Shown: piece after piece, positions 1 through 13,400 of the stretch
Layout of the letters: the number at the start of each line of letters is the position of its first letter
How positions within the stretch are numbered: position 1 is the stretch's first letter
DNA from: Cylicocyclus nassatus
Lineage: Eukaryota; Nematoda; Chromadorea; Rhabditida; Strongylidae
Assembly (NCBI GenBank): GCA_958299035.1
Contig: CATQJL010000326.1
Coordinates: 1,254,232-1,318,231 of the forward strand
DNA length: 64,000 nucleotides
Direction: 5' to 3'
Translations under genes and position numbers: made by a program
Notes under the pieces: model-generated
Told to the model about the DNA's origin: nothing
Database searches by the model: none
Seen by the model: the letters and a program-made list of their open reading frames with translations, nothing else

Positions 1-125
1 TTGGGAGATAGCAAGAAAAAAGAGGAAATAGTAGTATGGCGAAGGACAGGAATCTGAAGTCAATATCCATTCAAAGTGAGATTGGTGGGATTTTGACGTT
101 GTATAATAGGAGGCCCGCTTACTAA

Positions 126-1314
126 GGCCCGTATGCACGTACATCCCCGCGGAAAGGGGAGGGGAGCTGAGAGGGGAAGCGTCATATCTCGCTAGTCTAT
201 GTATCTTTCCTCTTCTTTCTCTGTCTTGGTTTTGAAGGTTCTCATACACTGATACTTGCGCATAACGGATGCTAGGTTACTGCCATACAAGATTAGATAA
301 TCACTAATTCGTCGGATCCCTTGGGGATCCCCAGGGGATCATCTCACATTTTCAGAGTCATTTATCTTCCTGAAAGATCAATGAAAACGCTGCAAAATTG
401 TACTGTGGATGTACTACAGCACTGCTAAACATGTTTATGGTAGAAATGAGTGAAATCTCAAGATATCAAAATCTTCGATGAACCGCTGCTTGCGAGCCAG
501 GGGTTATCGAAAAAATCAAAATCTTCAGATTCCATTTCTACTGTCGAATACATGCTCACAAGGGAATGGTCAGAAGTCGAAGTGGCCAAACCAAACAAGC
601 TGCATACCTTTCGATGCAACATAAAATGCTGATTTCAAATCTGTCTTCCATATCTGCAGAGCGCCTTTGTAGGCGAAGTTGTGAGCAGCTTTAGTGCGAA
701 AAAACCCTGTACAAAATTTGCAAAATTAGGCACATGGTTGCTCTTTCAGCCCCACTCTAGGTACGGATCATATGATGTGACCTAGTTGCATGTTTTGGTC
801 CAACACTGAGCCACGAATGGCTTTGTACGGCCAAGTTTGCACTTTACACGCACAATTTCTTAGCAAAATAATGGCGTTCAACGGCTTATAATTTCGTCAA
901 CAAAAGCGCTCTGCAGATAAGGAGAACAGATTTAGAGTCAGCATTTTATGCTGCATCTAATGGTATGCAGCTTGTATGGATTGGCCACTTCGACTTCTGA
1001 CCATTCCCTTGTCAGCAGTATCGTAGTATATCTTCAGTACAATTTTGCAGTGTTTTCGTTGATTTTTCAGGAAGATAAATGACCTTGAAAATGTGAGATA
1101 ATCTCCTGGGGATCCCCAGGGGATCGGAAGAAATAGCGAATATTTAATCTTGTATAGCAGTAACCTGACATCCATCATGCGCAGGTACAAGGGCATGAGA
1201 ACCTTTATAAGCACGATAGAGAAGAAGGAAGAAAGATATCTAGAGCAGCGAGATATGGCTCTTCCCCTCTCAGATCCTTTCCCCTCCCCGAGGGGATCTA
1301 CGTGCGTACGGGTC
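126..1314. mobile_element. Foldback element FB1 (GGGCCGCATGC-type ends, TAA target duplication)
   Basis: The left end GGCCCGTATGCACGTACATC is mirrored by the right end around 1290-1314, and both sides are flanked by TAA (123-125 and 1315-1317). The arms continue inward, including paired GGATCCCCAGGGGATC blocks near 320-340 and 1107-1125. A 3-bp duplication and GGGCC-like ends recall PIF/Harbinger MITEs. No transposase is present. Short open frames inside are mirror images of each other. Confidence 0.75.
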
Positions 1315-1495
1315 TAAGTAATCACCCAGGTTCCGTTAGCAAGAAAAACGCTCTAGGACATAGGGGGAACGGAACTTACATACACCATAAGGTTGCTGCC
1401 GCCTAGTTAGCGGAGTTCATGAGAGGTCATGAACTGGCAGCAACACTAATTCGCACCCAATTTGCACCGAAGATGAGCTGATTCTGCTCACGGTA

Positions 1496-2271
1496 ACTCC
1501 GTCATTATCTTGCAGCCTATGAAACCGAAATTTCTTTGAAATTTGAATTCAAAGTTCAGTAGTAAAATCAGTCCAATTAGGGCAAAAACTTGTATTTAGA
1601 GGTATTCTATCATGCTGATTCCGAATATGTTAATCGCTTTGCTTGAAACCCAGGATTTTTTCTTTTAGTTGAAACTTGTTTTCACAAATTGTCCAACAAA
1701 AATTTCGAAAATTCTATGTAAGGGTTTTTTGACATACTGTTTCCGAAAAAGCTGATGGTTTTGCTTGAAAGCTCAAAATTTTCCTCTGTTATCGTCAGAT
1801 TCTTAGGGCATGCCTGTGGCTGTTATCACCAAATCCGAAAAAAAAGTTTGAAATTCAAACTAGAAAAACTACGATGTTTAATGCAAAACCATTAGCTTTT
1901 TTGGAAACACCATGCCAAAAAACCCTAATTGTGAAATTTGCCAAATTTACAGAGAATTTGTGGAAATTAAGTAAAATTTCGAAGGAAAGAATATTCAAAG
2001 TTCTAAGCGAAACCATTAGCTTTTTAGGAAGCAGCATGTCAGAAAACCCTTACAAAGAATTTTTGAAATTTTTATTTGTGAAAACAAGTTTCAACTCAAA
2101 AAAGAAAAAAATCCTAGGTTTCAAGCAAAGCGATTAACATATTCGGAATCAGCATGATAGAATACCCCTAAATACAAGTTTTTGCCTTAATTGGACTGAT
2201 TTAACTACTGTACATCGAATTCAAATTCCAAAGAAATTCCGGTTTCATAGGCTGCAGGATGATGACGGAGT
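1496..2271. repeat. Long inverted-repeat (foldback) element
   Basis: ACTCCGTCATTATCTTGCAG at 1496 is mirrored at 2251-2271, and the arms match for nearly 200 bases each (for example TTGAAACTTGTTTTC against its complement near 2085). No coding sequence. The right end abuts a fragment of repeat family Q. Confidence 0.7.
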
Positions 2272-2670
2272 GCCTGAGCTTTTGTAGCCTTGCGCCTGAC
2301 CCCCTCAACATGTCTTTAAAATCCAAAAATCGCTCCATTCCTGGTATGGGTTTTGAGCTCATAGCTTCTTCTTGCAACAGTAAAAATTTGGAACCAAACA
2401 CTCTAGCCTCAAAGAAATTATGGTCTTTGCAATAAACCCATTCAGATCAAAATTTAACGTCAAATTACGTGTGATTCTATAGTGCAATCGCAGAAAATCG
2501 GACGTAAAGACTTCAAAAATCCAAAAACTCTTTGGAAAAGGATGATGTCCTCCAGAATGTCGCTCTCTGAGGTTCCGGAGATAGAAAGGACGAAGAAGGG
2601 GTTGTTTTTGAAAGACCTGTGCCTGACCTCTTGCTCAACTTTGATTGGAACTGCTGTTGGAAAGGGTCTC
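2272..2670 (-). repeat. Fragment of repeat family Q, inverse orientation
   Basis: The reverse complement matches 49870-50110 (shared TGCAAGAAGAAGCTATG, ATGGAGCG, CATAATTT and ACGTAATTTGAC-type blocks). The part with GAGCAAGAGGTCAGGCAC is also found near 36600. Confidence 0.6.
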
Positions 2671-2674
2671 TTAA

Positions 2675-2981
2675 AGGCAGCGGACAGGCAAAATGGACCC
2701 CTGTCAGATTTTGGTAGTTTCGGGTAGTGGACCCCCCAAGTACACCGTAGCCCCAACCCCAACTTCCAATTCATGCGCTAAGTCCTGAAAAAAGCGCTTC
2801 AAAACTCCACCAGCCCCGCCCACTTGCATTGAGTGGGCGTTATTGGTGGAAGTTTGAAGCGCTTTTTTCAGGACTTAGCGCATCAATTGGAAGTTGGGGT
2901 TGGGGCTACGGTGTACTTGGGGGGTCCACTACCCGAAACTACCAAAATCTGACAGGGGTCCATTTTGCCTGTCCACTGCCT
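2675..2981. mobile_element. AGGCAGCG-ended MITE K1, near-perfect palindrome with TTAA duplication
   Basis: AGGCAGCGGACAGGC at the left mirrors the right end ACTGCCT at 2981, with TTAA on both sides (2671-2674, 2982-2985). The arms of about 145 bp are almost perfect complements around a centre near 2828. A partial second copy follows at about 2989-3030. Confidence 0.75.
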
Positions 2982-3221
2982 TTAAAGCTAGGCAGTGGGT
3001 CAGCAGAATGGACCCCTGTCAGATTTTGGAAGTGTTAGTGCATCAGTCAGCAAAGCTCTCTTTTAAGCTGCACCCGCCTCCATAGTGAGTTGTCGAAGCA
3101 TGCAGTCCTCCGCCTTTTAATGCTTTACACAGTTTCCCGGTACTACCCCATCAGGATTATTGTGAGAATTCAATGAATTTTTATTTTAGCCTTGCATTCG
3201 CTTTCCTGAAGGACCAGGTCG

Positions 3222-4742
3222 AGCCAGGGATCGGCACAGCTGGCACCGAGTCAGGCTGATATCGTTTTTAGGGCGGAAAGCAAAGGGAATATCGTTCTTC
3301 CGCTGTTTGAGAGGAGAAGAGCCACAAGAATGCCGCCGGCATGCCAGCGGCATGCTGTTCATCAAACAAACAAAGGCGTTGTTTTCAGCCAAACCGCAAT
3401 AGTATGACACCAAATTTGGTGTGTGCATGTGCGTTGAGGGACCCGAACTATGGCCCAAAAATTTATGAAAACTTATGTAAATGAAAGCTATGCTGAACTT
3501 TTTCCAATTAGCTGGCACCGTGCCAGCTGCGTGCCAGCTGAGCTGGCACCGACACTTTGCTCACATAAGTTTTCATACTTTCTTACATGAAATGTATGTA
3601 CCCTGTAAAAGTTTACATACAGAGATGAAATAATTTCATAATGTTTTCTTTTTAGCGTTTTATAGCCATCCGGAAATCACTCGGTCTGCTCCACAGTCGA
3701 AAAATCGGCTTTTTCTGCTTCTCAAGATGTGATTCAACCCGCCCAGATAGCTGTGAAAAGTTGTTCCATGAAATCAGCATGCATGAAACCCTTCTAAATA
3801 TTAGGTTGTCCGGAAAATAATGTCGCTTTTTATTTTAACATGCAAAATCGTGGCAGGGTCAGCACGAAAGTGAGTAAATGGGGTACCAACCGATAGATCA
3901 AAACAAGCTCTATAAAATGAAGCTCGAGTCTTTGCGCCAGGTTTGATTTGCTTGAAGTTTGGAGCCAAATTTCACAAGGCACTAAAGATCTAAAAAAACG
4001 ACAAAAATCGTATCTCTGTTCAGAAAAGTCCTGGGAACCCCTAACTTGCTCACGCGTGGACTCACTATACGAAACACACTTATGCACATTTTCGAGGTTT
4101 TTCCATGGCTGAAAACTGAGAAAACGAAACTCGGCACATTTTTGCCAAAACAATCCTGAGCTTCTTCACATGGGCGATTCTGTAGCATGAACCTTTAGGA
4201 GTACCATGAATTTTCATCTTTATACAAGCGCTAGTTTTCGAGAAAAATCAAATTGTTTGCAAAAAACCCGAAAAACGCGACATATTCGCACTTTTGACCT
4301 ATTTTTATTTCTCGTACTGTAGTCTAGGAAAAATACCACAAACTATACAGCTGAATGTCTTGTGTAGAGAGTACATGCCTGTGCAAATTGCAGATCCATA
4401 AGACGTCTATGAACCGAGATACGATTTTTCGGATATCTAGAATTTTTTACATTTTGGATTCGAACTTCAGGTGGAGCACGATTTCCGCGTAGTTTGTAAA
4501 CTATATTGTAGAGCTTGCTTCGCTCTATCAAATGATACCCCATTCGCTATTTTTTATGGTCATTCTGTCGCGGTAGGATGCCATGCGACATTATTTTCCG
4601 GACAACCTAATACTCTTACATAATCTGAAAATAATGACGGGTCTTCAAAACAGGTCAAAGGGCACTTCGTACGAAATTTTCATGATCAAATTAGGACTTC
4701 GTTTTGAAATTTCCCTGGTGCCAGCTCGTGCCGAGCCCTGGG
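3222..4742. mobile_element. Element of family L (GGGCTCGGCAC ends), interrupted by MITE A
   Basis: The left end CCAGGGATCGGCACAGCTGG mirrors CCAGCTCGTGCCGAGCCCTG near 4718-4742. Internal text (GGAAAGCAAAGGGAATATCG; GGTCAAAGGGCACTTCG) matches the shorter copies at 32076 and 40252. The 810-bp MITE A sits within it, so L is the older insertion. Confidence 0.5.
3801..4610. mobile_element. Mariner-like MITE A
   Basis: TTAGGTTGTCCGGAAAATAA at the left and its exact reverse complement at the right, flanked by TA (3799-3800 and 4611-4612). It is 810 bp. No transposase reading frame or catalytic D-D-D pattern is visible, so it is non-autonomous. Confidence 0.85.
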
Positions 4743-4892
4743 TCGAGCACGTCAATCACATAATAACTTGCACCCAAAGCGTGTGTTGAAGTAACGTGAA
4801 CCATGTCATGCAAGCGTTTTAGCAACCACTCAGGCGAGCAGTGGCTTTGGGTGCAAGTTATCACAAGATTGACGCGCTCCATCGTGATGTAA

Positions 4893-5033
4893 GGGCCGCA
4901 TGCACTAACATCCCTGCGGCGAGGGGAGCGGCGTCCCCAATGATGAAAAAGCCGCAGCGGCGTCCGCACGCGGTCCCTTCATAACGGGGGACGCCGCTCC
5001 CCTCGCCGCAAAAATGTTAGTGCATACGGGCCC
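4893..5033. mobile_element. Short foldback element FB3 (same ends as FB1 and FB2)
   Basis: GGGCCGCATGCACTAACATC at the left mirrors TGTTAGTGCATACGGGCCC at the right. The 141-bp body is mostly a GC-rich palindrome (GAGGGGAGCGGCGTCC and its mirror). Confidence 0.7.
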
Positions 5034-5747
5034 AAAAGCCTAGGTGGATAAAAGCACCCTGGTAATCGACTGGCCCTGCAAGTGACTATAAGCCTGCACG
5101 CATTCAGTAGCCTCTTCTACTACGGAATAGAATGCGTTCGGAGCATGCCGGCAGAGGTTATTGAAGACTCCAGATCCTTTATGCTTTTATCCTTTATGTG
5201 TCGCCACGTACTGTCTAGCGCGACTTCGTAAATCATTGAAACTTAAGAGGAAAGGGGGATCTAGTTTTCAAAAGGTCGGGAATCAACCCGTGTTTGGCCC
5301 TGCATCCCAGCTTTCCTCTAGTGTCATTTATCTTCTATGACATCGGTAAGAGTAGCAAAGATATGTAGAGGATATTCTATACTGTAAGTCCTTGCAGAGC
5401 ATGCTTTAAAAGCGAATGTTTATTTATTTATTTGAGTACGCTGCAGGCGCACCATAGTGTCGGGTTAGTAATTAACAGATTCTTGAAAAAAAAAATTAGT
5501 GTTAGAAATACAGATACAGAGAAACAAAAAAGGCTTAATGCAGAAAAATAAAATAGCTTTTTGAGACTATTCGCCAGTCCAGGTCCACAATCTAATAAAT
5601 GATAGAACACAAGGACTAACTATTAGAAGCGCTGTCATAAAGGATACTCATATGAGTCTGCGCATACCACCCTCGCTGACCAGCAAGCGACCAATATTCA
5701 AAAAGTATGACGAGATACTAAGAAAAGGGATGCTAGCGCAACACTAA

Positions 5748-5775
5748 GCAACCCTTGTACATGTACAAGGGTTGC
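5748..5775. repeat. Perfect 28-bp palindrome
   Basis: GCAACCCTTGTAC followed by AT and its complement GTACAAGGGTTGC, with no spacer or mismatch. No role is evident from the neighbours. Confidence 0.9.
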
Positions 5776-8362
5776 AACTGAACGTACTGGATGAGCCACA
5801 AACTCAACTGGATTTAAATAAACTAGAAATAAACTGGAAATAAGCTCGGTAAAAAAATATATTCGGGAGAATGTGTGAATTCTCAATTATACAATCAAAT
5901 GATGGTTCCTAATGCCATCTTAAGACATTCCACCATTACACCAAATTAGACCTTCGCACATAAAAGCTATAGATGAGCTCTAATATTCCTTCTGCTCAGG
6001 TTAAGTGCTCCTGGAGGGTATTGCTCACATGATAAGGAAAACAGGTCATGGAATTGCATCTGTTAGCCTGATGAACGCCATTGCAGAGCACTGTAGGAGT
6101 ATGAGTGACATAATTCGACCACATAGATAAATCTCAACGCATTCAAGACCCGGCTTTTTTCGATTTCTGCCACTTCGGATCAGGGCTATTTGGCAAGGGC
6201 AAGGTTACGACCACCAGTTTATCTTATGATCCGAATGATAATGGTTTGATAGATTTGTAACTTACTATTCCACACGAGAAAAAAATCTATGAAGTTTGAT
6301 TGCAAATTGGCAAAGTACGAACTCTGAAGAACGTATCACTCTAAATGGCGGATGGGACGACACTCGGAGGGTCGTTTGTTGTAATATGTCGAACGCATGC
6401 TTTTGGTTAAGAACCTGGCTTTGCAAAGCGAGGAAATCGCAAACTAATTGATGTTTAATTTCGCACATCATTTCACACTTTGCCTATGAGACTTCCAGAA
6501 TGCTAAAGGTTTGTAAATAAAATTAGGTAGAATTGAAATGAGAATGGAATGTCTAGCAGGGTTCAGCTCGGAGAAAATTCATGTCCGATGCATTGCGCAC
6601 GCGTTGTTAAACAAACTTTGGCACAGTGTTTGATCAGTGATTACAGAAAACACTCTCCAGTACGATGCCTTGAGCGTGCAAGTGTAGTGCTAGAGCGAGA
6701 AGGAAAACTGGTGTTTCTGAACTTGCATTATTGTGGTAATTAGAGTGAAGGTTTTTATCGACATCAACACACTCTCAGAGCTTTGAAATTGGCTTGACAA
6801 GAAACTGACAATTTTGAGCTTCCAGGAAGCTCCGCTTAACCTTAGTTTGAAGGTCTTTTGCCTACCACTGAAGCTGCGCTTTCTCAACCCATCCTCAAAA
6901 TTTCCGGAATTTCCTAAACTCGCCTAATTTGCATACCATCGTGTCGAGGAAATCTCGCCCTCTTGAATGAAGCTTAACAAGCCTGTATAACGGGTTGGTG
7001 AGGTGCAGAACTGAAGAGCTTTCATTTTATCCAGAGAACGTTGATAGGATGTTTTGCATCGACTTTTACGTGAAATGGTTTAGAAGAGAGAATTAGGAAT
7101 TGATTTCCAAAAATTGCAAAATAAAACTTCAGTTTGTGCTGTTTTGGGAACTAGCCAAAACCAGATTATGGTCCTTGATGAGCTCTGTATAACAGAATGC
7201 TTATCTGTTCGGAATGCTTGTGTTTTTCTGAAAAAAAGCAAAGACAATTTTTGCCTTCGAAGAATTAGCTATTGTCCGCGACTCTAACGCGACCATTTTT
7301 GGCCTTTTTTGGCAAAAGATTTTCAAAGTTTGGAATTCAAAATGTCCACAAAGCGTAACATGTGGCTTGTAGCTCTTTCAGCTCTAAAGTTCTATCATCT
7401 CATGCACTTATCTACTTTCATCCTTGTTATCCATCCAAAAATAAGCGATAAACAAAGGAAGTCGGCTTGTCCGCAACTTTATGGCAGTCACTGTATGTGC
7501 CCAAATCTTCATTATATCACGTGATCACACATATAAACTACCTAGACTTGTAGGCTGATAAGTCTGCAAAATGCACAGCATCCTTCCCTCTTCGCAGATT
7601 GATATTACAGTTTGTACAAACGAGAGTTCTTTAGTATGGTCCAAACTCCATAGAATCTTCTCAAAGCACTTCTTTGACCTGCTGCCAGAGTAGATGCTGG
7701 GTAGTTCCTTAGGTGGCAGTGCTTCAAAGCGGCAATAACGTAGCACGTGAATCGGCAATTCTTGTCCCACATCGGTATATGCACTTGACAAGCTGTGCTG
7801 GTTTCAAATCCCTAAGGGTAGCGTATTTGAAACTGTTGTTCTTTACACCGATCAAATGGACTCTAAGTGATGTCAGGGTTCAAGGAAGGTACAAACTGGA
7901 AACTATACAGAACTTTTTATTTGAACGGTGAACATATGCAGTGACACAAGATCAAGGTATAATGCCTTAGTATAAAACAGAGCTGAAGATCCATCTTCTA
8001 GGCAAAATGGTCCGGTATTTTGAAGCAAATTCTGAAAAATGCTCACAATGTAATATTCTCACAAAGTTGTTCTGTTACTGGCCATTTAGAACATTCATAC
8101 CCTACAATATATTATAAAGTGCGATTCATAATCAAACAGTCCTAATTTTGAGAAATTCGGGAACTTTTGGAAGAATTAAAAACTCTTAGTGCTATGTGAA
8201 AGAGCGCAGCGAACGGTACAACAGCACAAGAATGGAAATTGTTGTGAACCCTGAAAATGAATTTTGAGTGATGCATTACACGAATACCTCAAGCGGTGCT
8301 CCTTTGTCGCTCATAGCCGCAATCTTCCGCTTTCAGAATTTCTTGTAAAGCTACAGTCACAA

Positions 8363-8436
8363 AGTTTATCCACCACCCAGTGCAGTGAAGGGAAATTAAA
8401 AGTTTATCCACCACCCAGTGCAGTGAAGGGAAATTA
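8363..8436 (+). repeat. Two-copy tandem duplication, 38-bp period
   Basis: AGTTTATCCACCACCCAGTG and the rest of the 36-base unit recur exactly after two extra bases; the identity suggests a recent duplication. Confidence 0.9.
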
Positions 8437-8989
8437 TCTGCTCAGATAGCTCAAAATGCTTTTGGACTTAGTGCGCTCCTAAAGTTCCTGTTTCTTAGCG
8501 TATCAAAAACTTTAATCAGGTCGTACCAAAGCTATGAGTGTACAATGAGGTTTCTTTGTTTGAGCGCAAAAACTCTGTGAACTAGTTGCGTTTTTCAACC
8601 AACTCAATCTTACTTAGAGTCAGCACACTTTTGACAGGGTTTGGCATGCGTTGGCTCCGAGCATTTTTGAAAACGAAGTCCCTTGTGCTTTCCACCGCAT
8701 ACTGAAGTCCCTTTCGAAGTATCGTGAGCGAAAATACAGCCGAAAACAAAAGGAGAGGGAAAGTAATGGTGTGGTTTGGTTTCATCATTGAGTGATAGAC
8801 TTTCGAGCGCTCAACTAGTTCAAGCCAAAAAGGTACAAAAGTTATGTAAACTCACCAAGCTTTATGCTCCGAAGCAACCCAGTTGGTCTGGTGAGGGTCT
8901 GGAGATCAGCAAGTCCGAAAACATGTATTAGGACATATAAGTTTGAAGATTCTTACAATCAATTGCGCGCTGTATACAAGCCATTTGTT

Positions 8990-9857
<868 letters not shown>

Positions 9858-10226
9858 GAGGGGCGGAAGTTTCTCACTCGAGCCATATTCTCTACCTGCC
9901 ACCACACATTCGGACTCGTTATAATAACGAGCTCCGAGTAGCGGACTTTATGAGCGATAGCGCACGCTTAGGCAGGCATGTGTCAATAGTCATGTGTCAA
10001 CCGTTAGCCCCGCCTATCGCCAGATGGACGAGTTCTCTGCACTACAGCTTTAGCGCTGGTTTACGACCATGTTCCTTAAACTAAAGCAGATCCTGATAAG
10101 AAGGTATAAACTTGTTGTTAAGCTAGAGAGGAGCTTGGCTATCAAAAAAACCTTCTTTTCGTTTATTTATTGAATCAATGAGCTAATGATGCGTTGATCG
10201 TGATCCAAGAAATTCGAAAAATTATA

Positions 10227-11095
10227 TTAGGTTGTCCCGAAAGTTTTGTCGGTTTCTATCATCGCTCACTAAAACTCACAGAACACCAAACCATGGACAG
10301 CTTAGGTAACGTTTGATTCGGATGTTTATTCTCTTTCTTACAGTTATATTTGCTCTCTGATCTATCCTGTCTTTGTGTTATCGCCATGGCTTCTTGAGCA
10401 GCTCCCCAGTAACGCCAAATCTTTCCTGAATTTTAGAATTTTTTATTCTGATGTTTCCAAAGAGCGCTGGTGACTATTATGTAGAGCAAACCTTTGGCTA
10501 CATTGTGTCCATTTTAGACTACTTGCGCCGCGTTTATCAAGTCCGTCATTATTATTTATTTAATGAAAACAGCTGCTTTTTCATTACGTTTACCATATAA
10601 AACTGTCGAAAATTCCAAAAAGCTGCTTTTCAAAGCAAATCAAACTTGGTTTTGTTGCATAGATAATGTTTAATAAGAATCATGTTTCAATTCACAGAAA
10701 TTTCGAAAGCTTTCGTGTATTTGTTGCAGTTGCGTGTTTCAGCTTGGCCGAGAATCGAGACCTCCGAAAAAAATAATTTTTAAAAGCTAAAAACAGCAGA
10801 TTAGGAGAATCTAAAAGTACTAACGTGTAGTCCGAGAATTACTCTATTTCCATACTTAACCTTTTTCGAAACTTTGGAATGAAATTTTTAAAAACTAGCC
10901 TAACTTTGAGCAGGTAAAATTGACGGGTGGAGAATTTTGGCAACTATCAAAAAAAGCATACAAGATTGTGGTATGATATAGCCATAAAAAAGAGAAAGAA
11001 AAGCTGCATCGATTTCATGTTGAAACTCACTCACTTTATTGTGCGTGGTTTTACAGTGGTTTGAAAAAACCGACAAAACTTTCAGGACAACCTGA
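10227..11095. mobile_element. Mariner-like MITE B
   Basis: TTAGGTTGTCCCGAAAGTTT at the left and its near-complement (AAACTTTCAGGACAACCTGA) at the right, flanked by TA on both sides. It is 869 bp with no transposase frame. Confidence 0.82.
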
Positions 11096-11114
11096 TAGTA
11101 GAAAAATTAATTTA

Positions 11115-11823
11115 TTAGGTTGATGCAAAAGTTCTTTCGCACCAAATTCAAAAATTCATAACTTGTTGAATTCACAACAAATCTGCAAGATCTAAATTTT
11201 GTGTAAGAGAGGAACTCATGCTCTTTGCAATTGTGCCTGAACTCTTCGTTAATGTGTACAAATGAAGGAGATAGAAGCTCAAAACCAAAATCACTCAAAA
11301 TTTGAATTTCGTGTAAGGTCATAAAAAATCGGAAACTTGCAACAAAAATCGGAGCAGTCAGTACTGTAGGTTTTTTTCACAAGCTCTTTCCAACAGTGCA
11401 AAGTTTGCGCTGATTGAGCGTCTCTTTGAAAAGTTATGAATTCCCTGAAAAATGCAAAAATAAATCAAATTCGCCATTTTGTTGCTTACTCGAAAAGCAT
11501 AACTTTTCACAGAGACGCTCAATCAACGCAAACTTTGCACTGTTGGAAAGAGCTTGTGAAAGAACCTACAATACTGACTGCTCCGATTTTTTGTTGCAAG
11601 TTTCCGATTTTTTATAACCCTACACGAAAAATTCAAATCTTGAGTGATTTTGGTTTTGAGCTCCTATCTCCTTCATTTGTACATATTAACGAAGAGTTCA
11701 GGCACAATTACAAAGAGCATGAGTTCCTCTCTTATATAAAATTTAGATCTTGCGGTTTCGTTGAGAATTCAACGAGTTATGAATTTTTGAATTTGGTGCG
11801 AAAGAACTTTTGCATCAACCTAA
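11115..11823. mobile_element. Mariner-like MITE C, near-complete palindrome
   Basis: TTAGGTTGATGCAAAAGTTC and its exact complement at the ends, flanked by TA. The two arms (about 350 bp each) are near-perfect complements around a centre near 11470, so the transcript or single strand would form one long hairpin. Confidence 0.85.
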
Positions 11824-11827
11824 TATA

Positions 11828-12539
11828 TTAGGTGGGTCCGAAAGTTCTGTCGTTTCATTTTCAAAAATTTGTAGCTTTGCGCTGTTTCAACGGATTTGCT
11901 TGCCTGTGATTTTTTTTTAAAAAGAATAAGTTTTTCGCTTTCAAATGCTTTTCCGTGGAGCTTCTACTTCATACTGGGTGCGGAGACAAAAATGGAAAAC
12001 TAAGACCATATAAGAGTTGACAATTTTAAGTTAGGTCACCAAAAATCTGAAATGCTGTAGAAAAATCTGAGATCGTCAGCACTTATGTTCTTTAGCCTAC
12101 TCTTGGCAACTGTGAAGAGTTTATGCCGTTTGGACGTCTCTGTAAGAAATTATGATTTTCGCGAAAATTGACAAATTAATTGATTTCGGCGTTTTCTATA
12201 GTAAACTCAATTTTCATAACTTCTTACAGAGACGTCCAAACGGCATGAACTCTTCACAGTTGCCAAGAGCAGGCTAAAGAACATAAGTGCTGACGATTTC
12301 AGATTTTTCTGCAGCATTCCAGATTTTTGGTGACCTAGCTCAAAATGGTCAAAGCTTATATGGTCTTAGTTTTCCATTTTTATCTCCGCACCCAGTGTGA
12401 AGCGCAAGCTCAAGAAAACAGTATTCGGAAGCGAAAGATTTACTCTTTCTAATGAAAATACAATGAAGTAAATCCGTTGTGACAGCGCAAAGTTATGATT
12501 TTTCAAAAATGAAACGAGAGAACTTTCGGACCCACCTGA
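11828..12539. mobile_element. Mariner-like MITE D, near-complete palindrome
   Basis: TTAGGTGGGTCCGAAAGTTC and its near-complement at the ends with TA on both sides. The arms of about 330 bp are complementary (for example AAACTCTTCACAG types near 12110 and 12250). Only TATA separates it from MITE C. Confidence 0.85.
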
Positions 12540-13047
12540 TAAAATTAAAAACTTGAATTCTCACCATAACGAAATCTGTTCTTAGCAATGATTAAGGTTT
12601 TGAAACTTACTTTTTCGACAGAAGAGATCTTTGTTATATTTTATGTTGGTTGTCTAATTACGTTGGTCATTTCAGCAATAATGATAATATTTTCCCGCTA
12701 TGCCTCCTCTTTTTGGACTGAACTTGAGAGTGCGCAATAAAGAATATTCAGTATAGTAACAGATGTGAATAAAGAGAATTGAAGCACTATTCCGATCATT
12801 TTCGAATCAAATTCCTCATACTTGCAATGAAAAATCAATTTGGAGAAGCGCTGCTAGGAACAAAAAAACTGAAATAGATTAAAAAAGAGCTTGCTAACTA
12901 ATTTGTAATGAAAAATGATTCTGAAAGCTGATTTTAAATTTAATTGGAATTTTGAAATCTACTGTGTATCCAAGTTGCAACCAACTGAACAAGCATGAAC
13001 GAGATGTTAGAGGGTTTTAAAATAGCTGCAATGCATTCCTAGGTTAA

Positions 13048-13264
13048 TTACCCTAATTTCACGCGTAAGGCGCACTTTTTCGAATCTTCAAGCGACGCTC
13101 GGCCGGTTCACTGCATCCCGGAAAGAAATCCTTACATCGCACGATTCTCGCAAGCAATATACAGCACGTTATAGGGTCCTTTGGTTGTAAAGTCCTTTGG
13201 CGTGTCTGGGCTGGTCGATTTTGAAAAAAATCCCCCGCGCCTTATACGCGTGAAATTAGGGTAA
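13048..13264. mobile_element. Small inverted-repeat element N
   Basis: TTACCCTAATTTCACGCG at the left is mirrored exactly at the right, and the repeat runs on through GTAAGGCGC with a two-base difference. It is 217 bp, with no coding potential. Confidence 0.75.
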
Positions 13265-13321
13265 TACGGGGGCGGAGCGATCAGCGATACCCATCCTGGC
13301 GGCTGGCACATGTTATCGTTC

Positions 13322-13400
13322 ACTAGCTGGCTTACCCGGCTCGCCCGGCCCTGTCAAAAACGATAAAGGTTCCCCGAGCGGAGCCGAGTGAGCAAGCTAG
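13322..13400 (+). repeat. Fragment R2 of the modular R element (5' end)
   Basis: CTAGCTGGCTTACCCGGCTC and the following CGCCCGGCCCTGTCAAAA match the start of R3 and R4; the rest is missing. Confidence 0.6.

Larger units (their letters stand above)
5034..8989. other. Intergenic DNA, no gene or named repeat recognised
   Basis: AT-rich sequence with only short, uninformative open frames. Notable items are the perfect palindrome at 5748-5775 and the tandem duplication at 8363-8436, listed separately. Confidence 0.5.

Noticed and set aside
3830..4188. Possible transposase frames inside MITE A
   Set aside because: No catalytic acidic triad or DNA-binding motif, and the frames are short.
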